Origin: Chionoecetes opilio
Lineage: Eukaryota; Arthropoda; Malacostraca; Decapoda; Majidae
NCBI GenBank assembly: GCA_016584305.1
Contig: JACEEZ010022923.1
Location: forward strand, 1 to 64,000
Direction: 5' to 3'
DNA: 64,000 nt
This document shows positions 20,932-31,250 of this stretch, in pieces. The notes under the pieces are model-generated. The model worked only from the letters and a program-made list of their open reading frames with translations, did no database searches and had not been told where the DNA came from. The position numbers and the translations under genes were made by a program. Position 1 is the first letter of the stretch. Each line of letters begins with the position of its first letter.

Positions 20932-22923
20932 TCGAGATTTGATAGATGAAAATGGAATAATTTATATTGTGTCTGACCCAATAATGCTTGTAAGTGGTGA
21001 CTGTATGATGTGAGTAAAAGTGAGTCAAAAGTAAGGAACGGTGAAGAACAAATGGAGGTTGAGAGATTGCAAAATGGGAAATTTTTCAGGTTGTGTCGGA
21101 GTGAGATGTGGGACAGAGAAAGCGTACAGGAGGTGAATGAGCTAAATGAGAGACTAACGAAAATGTGGGAGCGCTTGCCCTTAGAAAAATAGGGTTTATT
21201 AGAAAAAAGGGAGAAAGAGATTGAATAAACCATGGTGGACTGAGGATATTAGAGGGCAATGAGGAACGAAAAAGGTTAAACAGGCAGATGTAGAGGGTAA
21301 AGAAACGGAGGCAAGAAAGTGAAGAAGCGGAGGATGAATACCGAATGCTGGAACAAATATGTGAAACAGCAGCGACTAACAAAACGAAAGATAAGAGATG
21401 CAAAAAGTTTATGTGTGACAGGAGTAAGATACCGATCCCTGAAAGAGGAAAGGACTTGAAGTGGGCGTGAGTGGTACAGATTCATAAGAGGAGAAAAGAT
21501 GTCGGGAATGAAGATGTTAAGTCTTGAATAAGGCTGAATGTGTACAGATGAGACAAAAATCAAAGAGTTTATAAAACACTTTTTGGGAAGACTCGTAGTG
21601 TAGTGGGTAGCACGCTCGGCTCACAACCGAGAAGTCCCGGTTCGTCCCCGGGGGGGGGGGGGGGGGGGCCCCGGGCGGAGCTAAGATAGGATGGGCGTCT
21701 TTCTAAAACCCGAGCCCTGTCCACCCAGCAGTGGAATGGGTAACCGGTGTTAGCCGGGGTGTTTTGACCCCCCTCCCGGGGTGATGGCTTCGGCCAACAC
21801 TAAGCTAGCGGTAGATCACTACGGCTCTGAGGAATTATCCTCTAAACAAACAAACAAACAAACAAACATTGGAGTCGTGGGTGAAATCTTTGACGTAAGA
21901 CCACAATGTATAACGTTGGAAAGAAAAGATGCGGAAGAGTTGAATGAATGGATTAGCAGGGATGAAGTAGAGAAGTGTGTTAGGAAGCAAAAGAATGAAA
22001 AAGTAGCAGGCCCGGATGAAATACCATATGAGATGTACTACAAGAATGGAGGTGAGGTGGTGATTGACAGAATGACTGACCTATTTAACCGTGTGTGGGA
22101 AGAAGAAAGGGTGCCTAGAAAATGGAATGAATGTAGAGTGACTCTATTGCATAAAGGAGGATACAAGAGTAAGAGTGAATTGAAGAACTATAGACCAATA
22201 GCCCTAATGAATATAGTAGGTAAAGTTTTTAGTGCAGTGTTGAATGAAAGGTTGTGTAAATGGTTGAAGAGAGCTATGGTATTAGGTGAGGAGCAAAATG
22301 GTTTTCGAGTGGATAGGAGAACAGAGGACAACATGTTTGTGGTGAATGAAATAATTGAAAAGAATGAAAGGGAGGGAAAGACACTGTACCTTGGGTTCTT
22401 AGGCATTGAGAAAGCCTATGATAGAGTAAACAGAGAAATGTTATGCAAGGTTTTGGAAAAGGTTGGGTTGAGCCAAAAGATAGTGAACATAGTGAGAAGC
22501 ATGTATGAAGACACTAGAGCAAAATATAGGCTAAGTAATATAGAAACAGAATGGGTGAGGAGTGAGAGAGGTGTTAGGCAAGGATGCACTCTGTCCTCAA
22601 CCTTGTTTAGTCTGTATACTGAGGAACTGGCAGTAAGGATGAGAAGAATGGATGCAGGAGTGAGAGTAGGAAATGACAAAATAAGTTTGTTAATGTATGC
22701 AGATGATATGGTAGTTATGAGTGAGTCGGCCGAGGAACTCCAGAGCCTGTTAGATGTGGTGAATGAGTATGGGAGAGACTTTGGAGTAAAGTTTAGCAGT
22801 GAGAAAAGTAAGGTGATGATAGTAAATATAACAGAGGATGACAGAAACGTTACATGGAGACTGGGAGAGAATGAATTAGAGCAAACTAGTGAATACAAAT
22901 ACCTAGGGATGTGCATGAGTTCC
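20932..22923 (+). pseudogene. LINE B copy 2: endonuclease end, RT and start of C-terminus
   Basis: This copy picks up LINE B at the end of its endonuclease (compare 56365). It carries the basic linker with frameshifts to 21590, is interrupted by a SINE (21594-21868), then has one long open RT frame to 22923. Blocks: AGPDEIPYEMY, NYRPIALMN, EEQNGFRVDRRTEDN, FLGIEKAYDRVNREM, RGVRQGCTLSS and LLMYADDMVVMSESAEELQ. The key Asp of the first RT motif (family FLDIEKAYD) reads Gly here, while the YADD pair is intact. It ends where the hairpin-rich element begins. Its frame is correct at 22264-22275, where copy 1 carries a 2-bp deletion. Confidence 0.85.
21594..21868 (+). mobile_element. tRNA-Val-derived SINE
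   Basis: The head folds as a tRNA. It has an A-box-like TAGTGTAGTGGGTAGC (about 21596), an anticodon arm with 5-bp stem CTCGG/CCGAG and loop CTCACAA giving anticodon CAC (valine), and a B-box-like GGTTCGTCCCC (about 21639). A poly-G run (21650-21668) probably marks an assembly or slippage problem. An unrelated body of about 150 bp follows, then an (AAAC)n tail at 21843-21867. It sits inside LINE B where copy 1 (57035-57050) is uninterrupted. The A and B boxes would serve as an internal RNA polymerase III promoter. It is not a functional tRNA gene. Confidence 0.8.
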
Positions 22924-23280
22924 AACCCAGCAAACACAAAGACAGAGGGCCTCCGGAGGCCCTCCGTATGTCTTACCGGCGGCCCGACGGAAGTGTACGA
23001 CGTAGGGCCGCTGGGAATTTGCTCAGAGGCTCACCGGCGGGCCGCTCCCAGCGGCCCGCCGTAGGGCATATGACCATTTGCCGCTGTTATATTTACTGAT
23101 TGAGGAATATTTATGATTATACTTTCTAAGTATATTGCAGATATAGTAATGTTTTAAGGGGTGTTGCACAACCCATTAGCCGATTAATAGACTAATGGGC
23201 TGTTCAACACTTATAAAAACATTACTATATCTGCAATATACTTAGAAAGTATAACCATAAATATTCCTATGTCGTTATCC
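22924..23280. mobile_element. Hairpin-rich DNA element, copy 1 (AACCCAGCAAACAC terminus)
   Basis: Starts with AACCCAGCAAACACAAAGAC exactly where LINE B similarity stops, as at 63650. It contains a 20-bp perfect palindrome at 22945-22964, a 12-bp-stem hairpin at 23035-23061 and a 77-nt-arm hairpin at 23103-23268. No transposase is visible and no second terminus or target duplication can be defined, so the class is unknown. Stem-loop richness would fit a Helitron-like or foldback element, which is only a suggestion. Confidence 0.65.
23103..23268. repeat. Long inverted repeat (77-nt arms, 12-nt loop)
   Basis: The left arm 23103-23179 and right arm 23192-23268 are reverse complements at roughly nine of ten positions, separated by 12 nt. 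The second copy of the host element (63830-63930) keeps only the left arm and part of the loop. Such a palindrome would form a strong hairpin in RNA or single-stranded DNA. Confidence 0.9.
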
Positions 23281-23384
23281 AGTAATACGATGAAAAGGAG
23301 ATCATAATTGCTACGGACATTGTTTATTTCATAAGTACAAAAACATTTTCGTTGGATTTAAATGAAGAAGAAGAGTACAGTATA

Positions 23385-24162
23385 CAGGGAGGTCGCGAAG
23401 ATACGAGCAGCTAGGTTCCACCTGGCATACTCGTAAAGCGAAATCTCGTATAACACATAACTAATGGTAAAATATATGTTTGGTTCCAGGACCCCATCAA
23501 TAAAAAAAATAAAAAAAATAAGACATGTTTTTCAAGCTAAAATAAACTATAGCAAACACAACAAACACACAGCGTCTATATTACCCACACTGTACTACCT
23601 ATTCTGTAGGAAAAGCATTCTGAAAGAGAAAATAGCACACAAAATAACATAACTGCACAATGTGCACATTAATTAAACATAAAACATGCATAAAAAGCAA
23701 AAAAGACGTTGTAATGTAGGGGACGCCACGTGATACAAGAGAAGGTAGTGTAGCGGTCCCAAGGTTGGGGCCGCACACCTGCTAATTACCCCTAAAGGTC
23801 AGGCCGCGCCATATGCTTAATTACCCTTCAGGTCACGCCTTGCTAGGGGTGACCTGACTGCGGTCCCAAGGTTGGGGCCGCACACCTGCTAATTACCCCT
23901 AAATGTCAGGCCTTGCCATATGCTTAATTACCCTTCAGGTCACGGCTTGCTAGGGGTGTCCTGGCTGGGGTCAACCAAATCCCCCTTTGTCCAGCCTGGG
24001 AGTGGTAGGGCGCGCATTTTGAGCTTGATAATTTTACTCACCCCAGTTTGAATGTCGTATCATTGGATTTTCGATCTCGTATATTGTAAATAGACCCTAA
24101 TTTACACATCTCGTATCATCGGATTCTCGTATACCGAATGCTCGTATAACGGGACCTCCCTG
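23385..24162. mobile_element. MITE with pogo/Tigger-like ends and TA duplication
   Basis: The 778-bp element has inverted ends CAGGGAGGTC...GACCTCCCTG, with further imperfect pairing rich in CTCGTATA motifs. Each end is flanked by TA (23383-23384 and 24163-24164). Two uninterrupted relatives of the target exist in the window, at 24268-24318 and on the minus strand at about 12505-12550, and both show a single TA. Tc1/mariner-type elements, including pogo and Tigger, insert at TA and often begin CAGG. No transposase is encoded, so it is non-autonomous. Confidence 0.85.
23753..23966. repeat. 107-bp tandem duplication inside the MITE
   Basis: Two head-to-tail units, 23753-23859 and 23860-23966, differ at only a few positions. 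Both contain GCGGTCCCAAGG, a GGGGTAATTAGC-complement block and a GGTCACG...TTGCTAGGGGT block. The duplication lies in the middle of the 23385-24162 MITE and is probably recent. Confidence 0.9.
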
Positions 24163-24167
24163 TATTG

Positions 24168-24316
24168 CATTGAATGAATACTGTACATGTGTGTGTGTGT
24201 GTGTGTATGTATTACAACTTCAACACATAATTATGCCAATAATAATAGTGGCCCATAATTATAGAAGGATTTAAATGAAGGAGAAGAGTACAGTATATTA
24301 GATTGAATGAATACTG

Positions 24317-24400
<84 letters not shown>
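24168..24400. repeat. Local duplication with (TG)n microsatellites
   Basis: The block ATTGAATGAATACTGTACATG plus TG repeat occurs twice, at 24168-24206 and at 24302-24398. The stretch GGATTTAAATGAAG...AGAGTACAGTATA also occurs twice, at 23354-23384 and 24268-24297. Together they show a tandem duplication of about 135 bp that predates the MITE insertion. The second TG run is about 78 bp long. Confidence 0.85.
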
Positions 24401-24402
<2 letters not shown>

Positions 24403-24419
24403 GAAAAGGAAAGCTGGAA

Positions 24420-24600
24420 AAGCGTAGTACTGTAGATATAAAAAAGAAATAGGGAAGAACAGGTTCACAAATAAGGGTGGTAAATGATTGGAATGGACTT
24501 AGTTTATTAGGTAGTTAGTGCGGAGTCATTAGGGAGCTTTAAAAGGAGGCTGGACAGTGTTATGGATGGGGATGAAAGGTGGATGTAGGTAGTGTTAAGT
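24420..24600 (+). pseudogene. LINE ORF2 C-terminal fragment (copy B)
   Basis: In plus-strand frames one reads VVNDWNGLS and then FKRRLDSVMDGDERWM, the type of C-terminal tail seen in CR1/Jockey LINEs, with a shift between them. The same fragment sits at 12180-12410 on the minus strand in copy A of the compound repeat. Confidence 0.55.
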
Positions 24601-25843
24601 AACAGGAACTACCACGTATAGGTCTCCTAGCCTCTTGTAGCTTCCTTATTTTCTTATGCTCTTATGTGTGTGTGTGTGTGTGTATGTGTAATGAAAGGAA
24701 AGGAAGGATTACCCATATAAACAGCTTTTTAACACGCATTTACCTTTGGGTGAACTTGTTGGTGGTGATGTACACGCACACACACACACTCCACCCCCAT
24801 AAGAGATCCCTGCTCGACTCAACACCACGTACACACACACGCACATACACATTCTACGCTATTAAGGAGGAGGAGAACAGTTTATTTTAACCCCTTGAGA
24901 CCCAGAACGTAATTTCCATTGTAATTTGACTACCATTAGACGATTTTTAGTGAGTATAAGCAATATTTTAATAGCTATGACCTATTTAGTATCCTTGTCC
25001 ACTAACTAATTTGGTATATTTAGTTACTTTTCCTAATTTTATGGCTAACAACAGACAATTTTTTATAGCAAAGAAAAGATCTGGGCGTGAAAGGGTTAAT
25101 GACTATTTATATATATCGCTATTTCTCCCCTCTCCTATAGGCAGCTGTGTATGTGCGTGCGTGTGTCCGTGAAGTTACAGGTCTGCGGACGATATGTTGT
25201 GGAGAGTGTGTGGGCGTGGTGGTCGGCCGGTGGGCGTGGCCGCATTTTATTTATTTATTTATTTTCAATTTTATTTTTATTATTATTAACTTCTTTTTTT
25301 CTATCATGCACTAAGGCTTCCATACTTTCTCGCTAATTTCACTTATTTTCTATTTCACTCTTATTTTGTCCCTTTCTCTCACTTTCTTTAAATTTTCTCA
25401 CTTTTTTCACTCTTTTTCTGTTTCACTCACTTTTTTTCTCACTTTCTCTAACTTTAAATTTTCTCACAATTTTCACTCATTTTCTTTCACTTTTCAGTCA
25501 CCATTTTTTTTTCATATCGAAGAAATGAAAGAAATTATCAAGATTATCAATTATTTTATTAATTATTAGATTATTATTATTATTATTATTATTCTATTAA
25601 ATTATTAATTATCATTTGTCTTTATTTTGTCTCGTCGTGTCTATTTATTTTTCTTTCACTGTATTTTTAACATTATTATTTTATATCTTTATTTTACTTT
25701 ATTTTTGTATTCTTTATTATATGCTTCTGTGTAAGATATTTCTTGCTTTCTTTCTTACTTCAGGTGACGTCACTGTTAATGTCCTTGTATTATATTACAG
25801 GCGTTAGACCAGTAGTTAGAGTTATACTTTAGTTACTAATTAG

Positions 25844-26744
25844 CAAAGGTGGGCATTCCGCAATTTTAGTCCGCAATTCCGCAACTTGCGGAATGGTAAT
25901 TCGATTGCGGAATTGCGCAATTACGTATGCCTGATAAAATTGCGGAATTGCGAATTGCGGACCGCCAAAATTTTGAAACGCAATCGCAATAACTTGCGGA
26001 ATGGGTAATTCGGTTGCGGAATTGCGCAATTACGGATGCCTGAAAAAAATGCAGAATTGCGGGTTGCGAACCGCCAAAATTTTGAAACGCAATCGCAATA
26101 ATTGTGATCGTCACCACCTTCAAAGTGGCAAGTACCTGCGTGAACATAATTTCCCACCAAATATTGTGGAGACGACACTGCCAACTGCCAACTTGCCAAG
26201 TGTAGCACAGTCACTCAGTCAGTGCGTACTGGAACTTGGGATTGAGAGCGTGTACGCTGGCCGTGTGTGTGATTAGTTGCCAACCTCCACATGCTGAACC
26301 AGAAGAAGTGGGAGGAGGAGGAGGAGGAATAGGAAGATTAGTAGATTACTTAGATTAGTGATTACTAGCCAGTAGACTGTGAAGTGTAGAAGTAAAGAAA
26401 AACACTAAAAGATACAAAGACTTAATTGTGAAGGACAAGTAACAAGTATAGACAGAAACAGAATAGGAATACAGAAGTATTAAACACTAATAAAGAGTCT
26501 AGAGACATTTTTTGTTTTAATTGTAGGTGTTTAAGAGTAGAAATGTTTAAGAGTCTAGAGACATATTATTTTTTAATTGTAGGTGTTTTGTTTTAATTGT
26601 AGGTGTCAAAATTAGTTTGCGGGATTGCGATTGCGAAAAGGCCTATCTGAAAAAAATTGCGGAATTGCGATTGCAGACTGGTGCAGGTCGGAATTGCGGA
26701 ATTGCGATTGCGAAATTGGAAAAAAATTGCGGTGCCCACATCTG
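25844..26744. mobile_element. Non-autonomous hAT-type element (MITE) with 8-bp duplication
   Basis: The ends are CAAAGGTGGGCATTCCGCAA and, as the complement of the right end, CAGATGTGGGCACCGCAA. They are imperfect inverted repeats of the CAGNGGTGGGCA style common in hAT elements. The 8-bp CTAATTAG flanks both sides (25836-25843 and 26745-26752), the size hAT transposases produce. The inverted copy of the host repeat (about 10918-10925) has the site without insertion. Many copies of GCGGAATTGCG in both orientations crowd the outer 200 bp at each end. The middle (about 26120-26600) has no transposase. Confidence 0.9.
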
Positions 26745-26954
26745 CTAATTAGCTGTAGTTGTACCGCTATTTTTAAACACTTATTTTTTCACTCATCTGG
26801 AAAAGCAAAGAAAAAATATTATAATTTATCTTCATTTATCGATCACAACAACAACAACAAAATATAAATATATGAATAAGCCTGAATATAATGTGATGAA
26901 AATACAACAACAGTCACTAGTCAGCTTAGAAATATAATTAATAGTAATATATAG

Positions 26955-27070
26955 ACAGGGAGAGACAGACAGACAGACAGAGAGACATACAGAGCGACAG
27001 ACAGACAGACAGACAGACAGAGACAGACAGACAGAGATACAGACGGAGAGACAGACAGACAGACAGATAG
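26955..27070. repeat. (GACA)n microsatellite
   Basis: Tetranucleotide GACA with interspersed GAGA, at the end of compound repeat copy B. The Cys/Val/Ser/Leu-rich minus-strand frames across it are artefacts of the repeat. Confidence 0.9.
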
Positions 27071-27411
27071 TCCATGAGCCAAGACCCGAATTTTGGGATA
27101 TCGGTACCACCCGGGTGACTAAATTTCCTGNGCAAATCAACTAGACACGGACAGCACGCACTCACCAGCATACCCCACAACTGCACACACACACACAACA
27201 CACACACACACACACAAACACACCTATGCAAGAAGAGTCTATGAACCCACGCACGCACACACACGCACACACACACACACACACGATAGAAAAGAAAAGA
27301 ATACATGAATAAATAAATACAATGAAATAAGATGACAGGTGAACATGAAGATGAGAATAGGATAGAAATAGACGCTCATCTGTGAATGTATGCACTCACA
27401 CGTCGCTTATT
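27071..27411. repeat. (CA)n microsatellites and unassigned flank
   Basis: CA repeats lie at about 27184-27222 and 27248-27283. An ambiguous base (N) at 27131 marks an assembly uncertainty. No gene is seen. The stretch ends where LINE D copy 2 begins. Confidence 0.8.
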
Positions 27412-28345
27412 AGACCTCCAACTCAACAGGAACTAAGTGATTCACGGAGAGATGCCACCGAGCGCCTAACTTCTGATCTTTCTATTATTTCTGATTGGGG
27501 CAAAGCAAACCTTGTTTTGTTCAATGCCTCTAAAACCCAATTTCTTCACCTATCTACTCGACAAAACCTACCAGATAACTATCCCCTCTTCTTCAATGAC
27601 ACTCAACTGTCTCCTTCTTCTACAATGAACATTCTAGGACTATCCTTTACTAAAAATCTGAACTGGAAATCTCACATCTCATCTCTTGCTAAAACAGCTT
27701 CTAAGAAGTTAGGTGTGCTGTGGCGTCTGCGTCCTTTTTTTTCTCCCTCCCAATTGCTTGCTCTCTACAGGGGCCTTATCCGCCCATGTATGGAGTATGT
27801 CTCACATGTTTGGGGAGGATCCACTCATACAGCTCTCCTAAACAGGGGGTTGTACAGCTCTCCTAAACAGGGTTGAGTCCAAAGCTTTTTGTCTCATCAA
27901 CTCCTCTCCTCTGACTGACTGTCTTCAATCTTTAAATCACCGCCGCAATGTTGCTTCTCTTGCTCTCTTCTACCGTTATTTTCATGCTCACTGCTCTTCT
28001 GAACTTTCTAACTGCATGCCTCCCCCACTCCCGCGGCCTCGCTGCACAAGACTTTCTACTCATTCCCATCCCTATTCTGTCCATCTTCCTAATGCAAGAG
28101 TTAATCAGTCTTTTTACTCTTTCCTCCCTTTCACTGGTAAACTCTGGAACTCTCTTCCTGTTTCTATTTTTCCACTTTCCTATGACTTAAATCTTTTCAA
28201 AGAAGGAGTACAAGACACCTCCCGAACTAAATTGGCTCACCCCTTGTTTTATTTTATTCTCTTACTGCCTTCTGTATAGGGACTGGCAACTAAGCGGGCT
28301 TGTGTTACCCATTTTTGTTGTGCCCTTGCCAGATCCCTGTGATAA
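27412..28345 (+). pseudogene. LINE D copy 2: C-terminal part of ORF2 and 3-prime end
   Basis: Begins at PPTQQELSDSRRDATERL, well downstream of the RT active site, so it is strongly 5-prime truncated. It is very similar to copy 1 from 16914. MNILGLSFTKNLNWKSHISS starts at about 27625. A local 24-bp duplication (a TACAGCTCTCC block at about 27828 and again at about 27852) breaks the frame after HTALLNRG. The final KLWNSLPVSIFPLSYDLNLF is readable from another frame. The 3-prime region GACTGGCAACTAAGCGGG lies at 28279. The close match of two copies suggests relatively recent activity. Confidence 0.85.
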
Positions 28346-28740
28346 AAACTACACAGACAGAAAGACTACAGAGGACAGCCACAAAGAGTGTTTCCAGCCT
28401 GTCAGACCTGACTTATGAGGAGAGGCTGAGGAAATTGTGGTTGCCATCATTGGAAGAAAGCAGAAAAAGAGGAGACTTGACAGCAATGTATAGAGCCATG
28501 TCAGGAATGGAGAGAAATGACAAGAGGACATGTATGTAGGAGCCACAGAGGTCAAAGAAGCTTAACAAGACAAGGTGCTTGAAGGACATCAAGAAGTACA
28601 GTTTTCCCTATCGGTGCATTGATATGTGGAATAGCCTGGACAGTGAAATTATAGATGCCAAAAGTATCATGTTTTTTAAAGCTAAGATTGACCCACTGAG
28701 ACAAGGAGACGGGACCCCACCAGTGTATTAACTCATTTCC
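28346..28740 (+). pseudogene. LINE E: C-terminal fragment of a CR1-type ORF2
   Basis: The plus frame reads YEERLRKLWLPSLEESRKRGDL, with MYRAMSG soon after (28418-28510). After a premature TAG (28538-28540) come IDMWNSLDSEIIDAKSIMFFKAKID (in parts) and a stop at about 28730. The L..L.LPSLE.RR.RGDL block and the WN.L....V.A.S...FK..ID tail are hallmarks of CR1/Jockey C-termini. It directly follows the 3-prime end of LINE D, as if one inserted next to the other. Confidence 0.75.
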
Positions 28741-28861
28741 CCTATATCACAACTAGAAAATATACACACACAGAAAAATATATAATAAATAAAATAAGAA
28801 AAAATCTAAAATAGAATATAGTACATGCACTTTGAAAAAGGTAAGAGGCTGATTGGGACTA

Positions 28862-31250
28862 TCAATCATCATTGGGGGCATACGCGGGGGGCGCGTCGCC
28901 TCCCCCCACCCTACGACGGCCACTCCCGGTGTCACCACGCGCGAATTCCCATGCAGGCTCCTTTCCCATACCAAGCAGCTCTCGACAATAAACATCAATT
29001 TTGGGCCCCAGCCACAAGCCTTGTGGGCGCCCCCTTGGCCTCCTCCACGCCGGATTGTCTCTTACAGATACAACCCGATGGGAAGGATCGGTTTTCAGGG
29101 TAGTTGCCACATGCCCATATAACCGAAGTTGGTGCTGACGGACTATGCAGGTAATAGGCCTCGATTCAGTCTCACGGTGCAATCGCTGATTTGACACGTA
29201 ATCATCCCAGCGATACCCCATGATTCTGCGAAGACACTTTTACCAAAGGCATTGATTGTTCTCTTCAGTCACTATTTAGTGTCCATGTCTCACAACCATA
29301 GAGTAAGACGGGATCACAAGCGACTTGAAGGGTCCGGATCTTTGTCCTCCTGCACAGGTACCGACAACGCCCAAATTTCTCACGCTGAGCGAGTCCATAA
29401 CACCGTGGGCTATGCCAATCCGCCGTAAGACTTCTTGACGTGACCCGCCGTCTTATGACCCGCGCTACCAAGGTATGTAAAACTTTCCAAGATCTCAAAG
29501 TCCTCGCCACACGCATGAACGACTGTACGCTTCATCTAGTAAGTCTCCCAAACACCTAGACCTTTGTCTTGAGCCAGGAGACCTCAAGTCCCAAGGCTTT
29601 TGCCTCCTCGTGCAGCGCCTCGAGAGCCATCACCAGGACCTCCAGCGACTCAGCAAAGATTACTGCATCATCGGCAAAAACAAGATCAGTGATCTTGGTG
29701 TTGCGACGGGTGCTCCACAATCACTTTGATCTACAACCTTGTCCAATACCCAGCCCCATACAAGCGTTGAAAAGTGATGGGGCCAAGGACGCACCCTTGC
29801 CTCACTCCTGTATTCACAGGAAAGAAGCGTGATACACCTGCCCCACACTTCACAGCACTCTCAGTCCCAGAATACAGACCAGTTATCAAACCAATAGTCC
29901 TTGCAGGAATCCCACAAAGTCGCAGAAGACCCCAGAGTGACTCACGATGCACTGAGTCAAACGCCTTTTTGAGATCAACATAGGCTGCAAGCATCCCCTG
30001 TCGAAACTCACGTCGGCGTTCCACCAGGAAAACAAAGCGCTAGGATACGGTCCGTTGTTGATTTAAACCAGGCGTGTACCCAGACTGCTGAGTCTCTGAT
30101 GCTTCACCAGATGACTGCGAATTCGTGTCAGCAATAGATGGGCAAGCACCTTGCCTGGTAAGCTGAGCAGTGTAATACCGCGGTAATTGTTGCAGTCCTG
30201 ACGTCCCTTTCCCTTTCCAGATAGGGACGACCACCCCCTTTTCATCAGGGGGAATGGTACCTGATTCCCAAACACGGCAGTCAGGACGCATGCAACCCGC
30301 GTATCATGGCCTAAACCCCCAGCTTTGGGGAGAGCTCCGCACTGATATTACAAACACCAGCTGCTTTCCACCCCTCAACTTTGCTACAGCCTCTCTGACT
30401 TTGTAAAGAGAGGGTGCGGTTTTCGTCAATGGGAGGATCGGCATCCCACTGCCTGACCCAGTGGTGTGAAGCTGCTCAGTTGGAGGGTCCACCGTGAACA
30501 ACTGCCCAAAGTACTCACCCAACGAGCCATCTGCCCATCCATGTCCGACACGAGGGGGCCCATCTGCTGTTCGAATAGCATTTCGCCCGAGAAGGAGACT
30601 TGGAACGGAGCTTTTTCAGGGCTCGGTAGGCGGGTCGGGGGTCATTAGCGTTCAAATGACCCTCGACATCCTCAAACGAGACTCCTGACATACCTCTCCT
30701 TGTCTCTCCCCAGGAGGGTTCTAGTCCGGCGTGACAGAGCCCTGGGGCTGGTCCGGTTCCCAGCCAGCCCCGGCAGCGCGACTCTCCTCTATTTTTCTCC
30801 AGCGTCTCCGTCGAGACAAAAACCACGCCTTGACCTCGGGCGCTCCCCAATACACTCCCTTTGGGACCTGTAGAGTTTTTACGTTTGAAGGTATCCCACA
30901 GTTTCTACAGGTCCCCCAGAGCACCGAGACATCAAACCGATTTGAGACTGCCACCGCATACTCATGAGCACATGTCAAGTCCTTCAGTTTCTCAAGATGA
31001 AACACAGTATGGTTTACCTCTTGAGATTCTTCTGGACTTGACATGAAGCTTAAGTGTAGCAACAACAAGTCTGTGATCTGTTCCAAAGAACTCAGCACTC
31101 CGGTAAACCCTGCAGTTCTGGGGGATCCTCCAACGAGTACTAACGAGGATGTGGGCGTCTCCTTAGCTACCCCTTCGGGATTACTATACCATTTCCAGCG
31201 GTGCAGCTCTGGTCTCTGATACCAAAACCTGCAATGGGCCCCAGACATAA
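28862..31250 (-). pseudogene. Endonuclease-RT polyprotein of the RTE-clade LINE
   Basis: On the minus strand 31250-30720 carries the end of the endonuclease and linker (NHTVFHLEKLKDLTCAHEYA). Linker and fingers lie at 30522-30300 (YFGQLFTVDPPTEQLH). RT block 1 is at about 30270-30065 (NNYRGITLLSLPGKVLAHLL). The catalytic block AAYVDLKKAFDSVHRES lies at about 29990, GVRQGCVLGP at about 29780-29830 and FADDAVIFA at about 29650-29680 in another frame. LLYGCETWTL (about 29280) and the C-terminal HVATTLKTDPSH...GRP block (29221-28862) complete it. Both active-site Asp pairs can be seen, but in different frames. Confidence 0.8.

Larger units (their letters stand above)
24235..27080 (+). repeat. Compound dispersed repeat, copy B
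   Basis: Plus-strand counterpart of 10103-12610, with the same order of blocks from the GTACAGTATA segment to the GACA tract. It differs mainly by the MITE at 25844-26744 and by shorter terminal microsatellite. GTGACGTCAC, a perfect palindromic CRE-like site, lies at 25764-25773 and is altered in the other copy. No intact coding region is present. Confidence 0.8.

Noticed and set aside
21594..21664. Functional tRNA-Val gene
   Set aside because: The acceptor stem does not close, the B-box region runs into poly-G, and a SINE body with an (AAAC)n tail follows.
23753..23966. CRISPR-like repeats
   Set aside because: Only two directly adjacent 107-bp units without spacers, inside a eukaryotic MITE.
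26832..27395. Cys/Val-rich minus-strand frames resembling a secreted cysteine-rich peptide
   Set aside because: They lie on GACA and CA microsatellites and include an ambiguous base at 27131.
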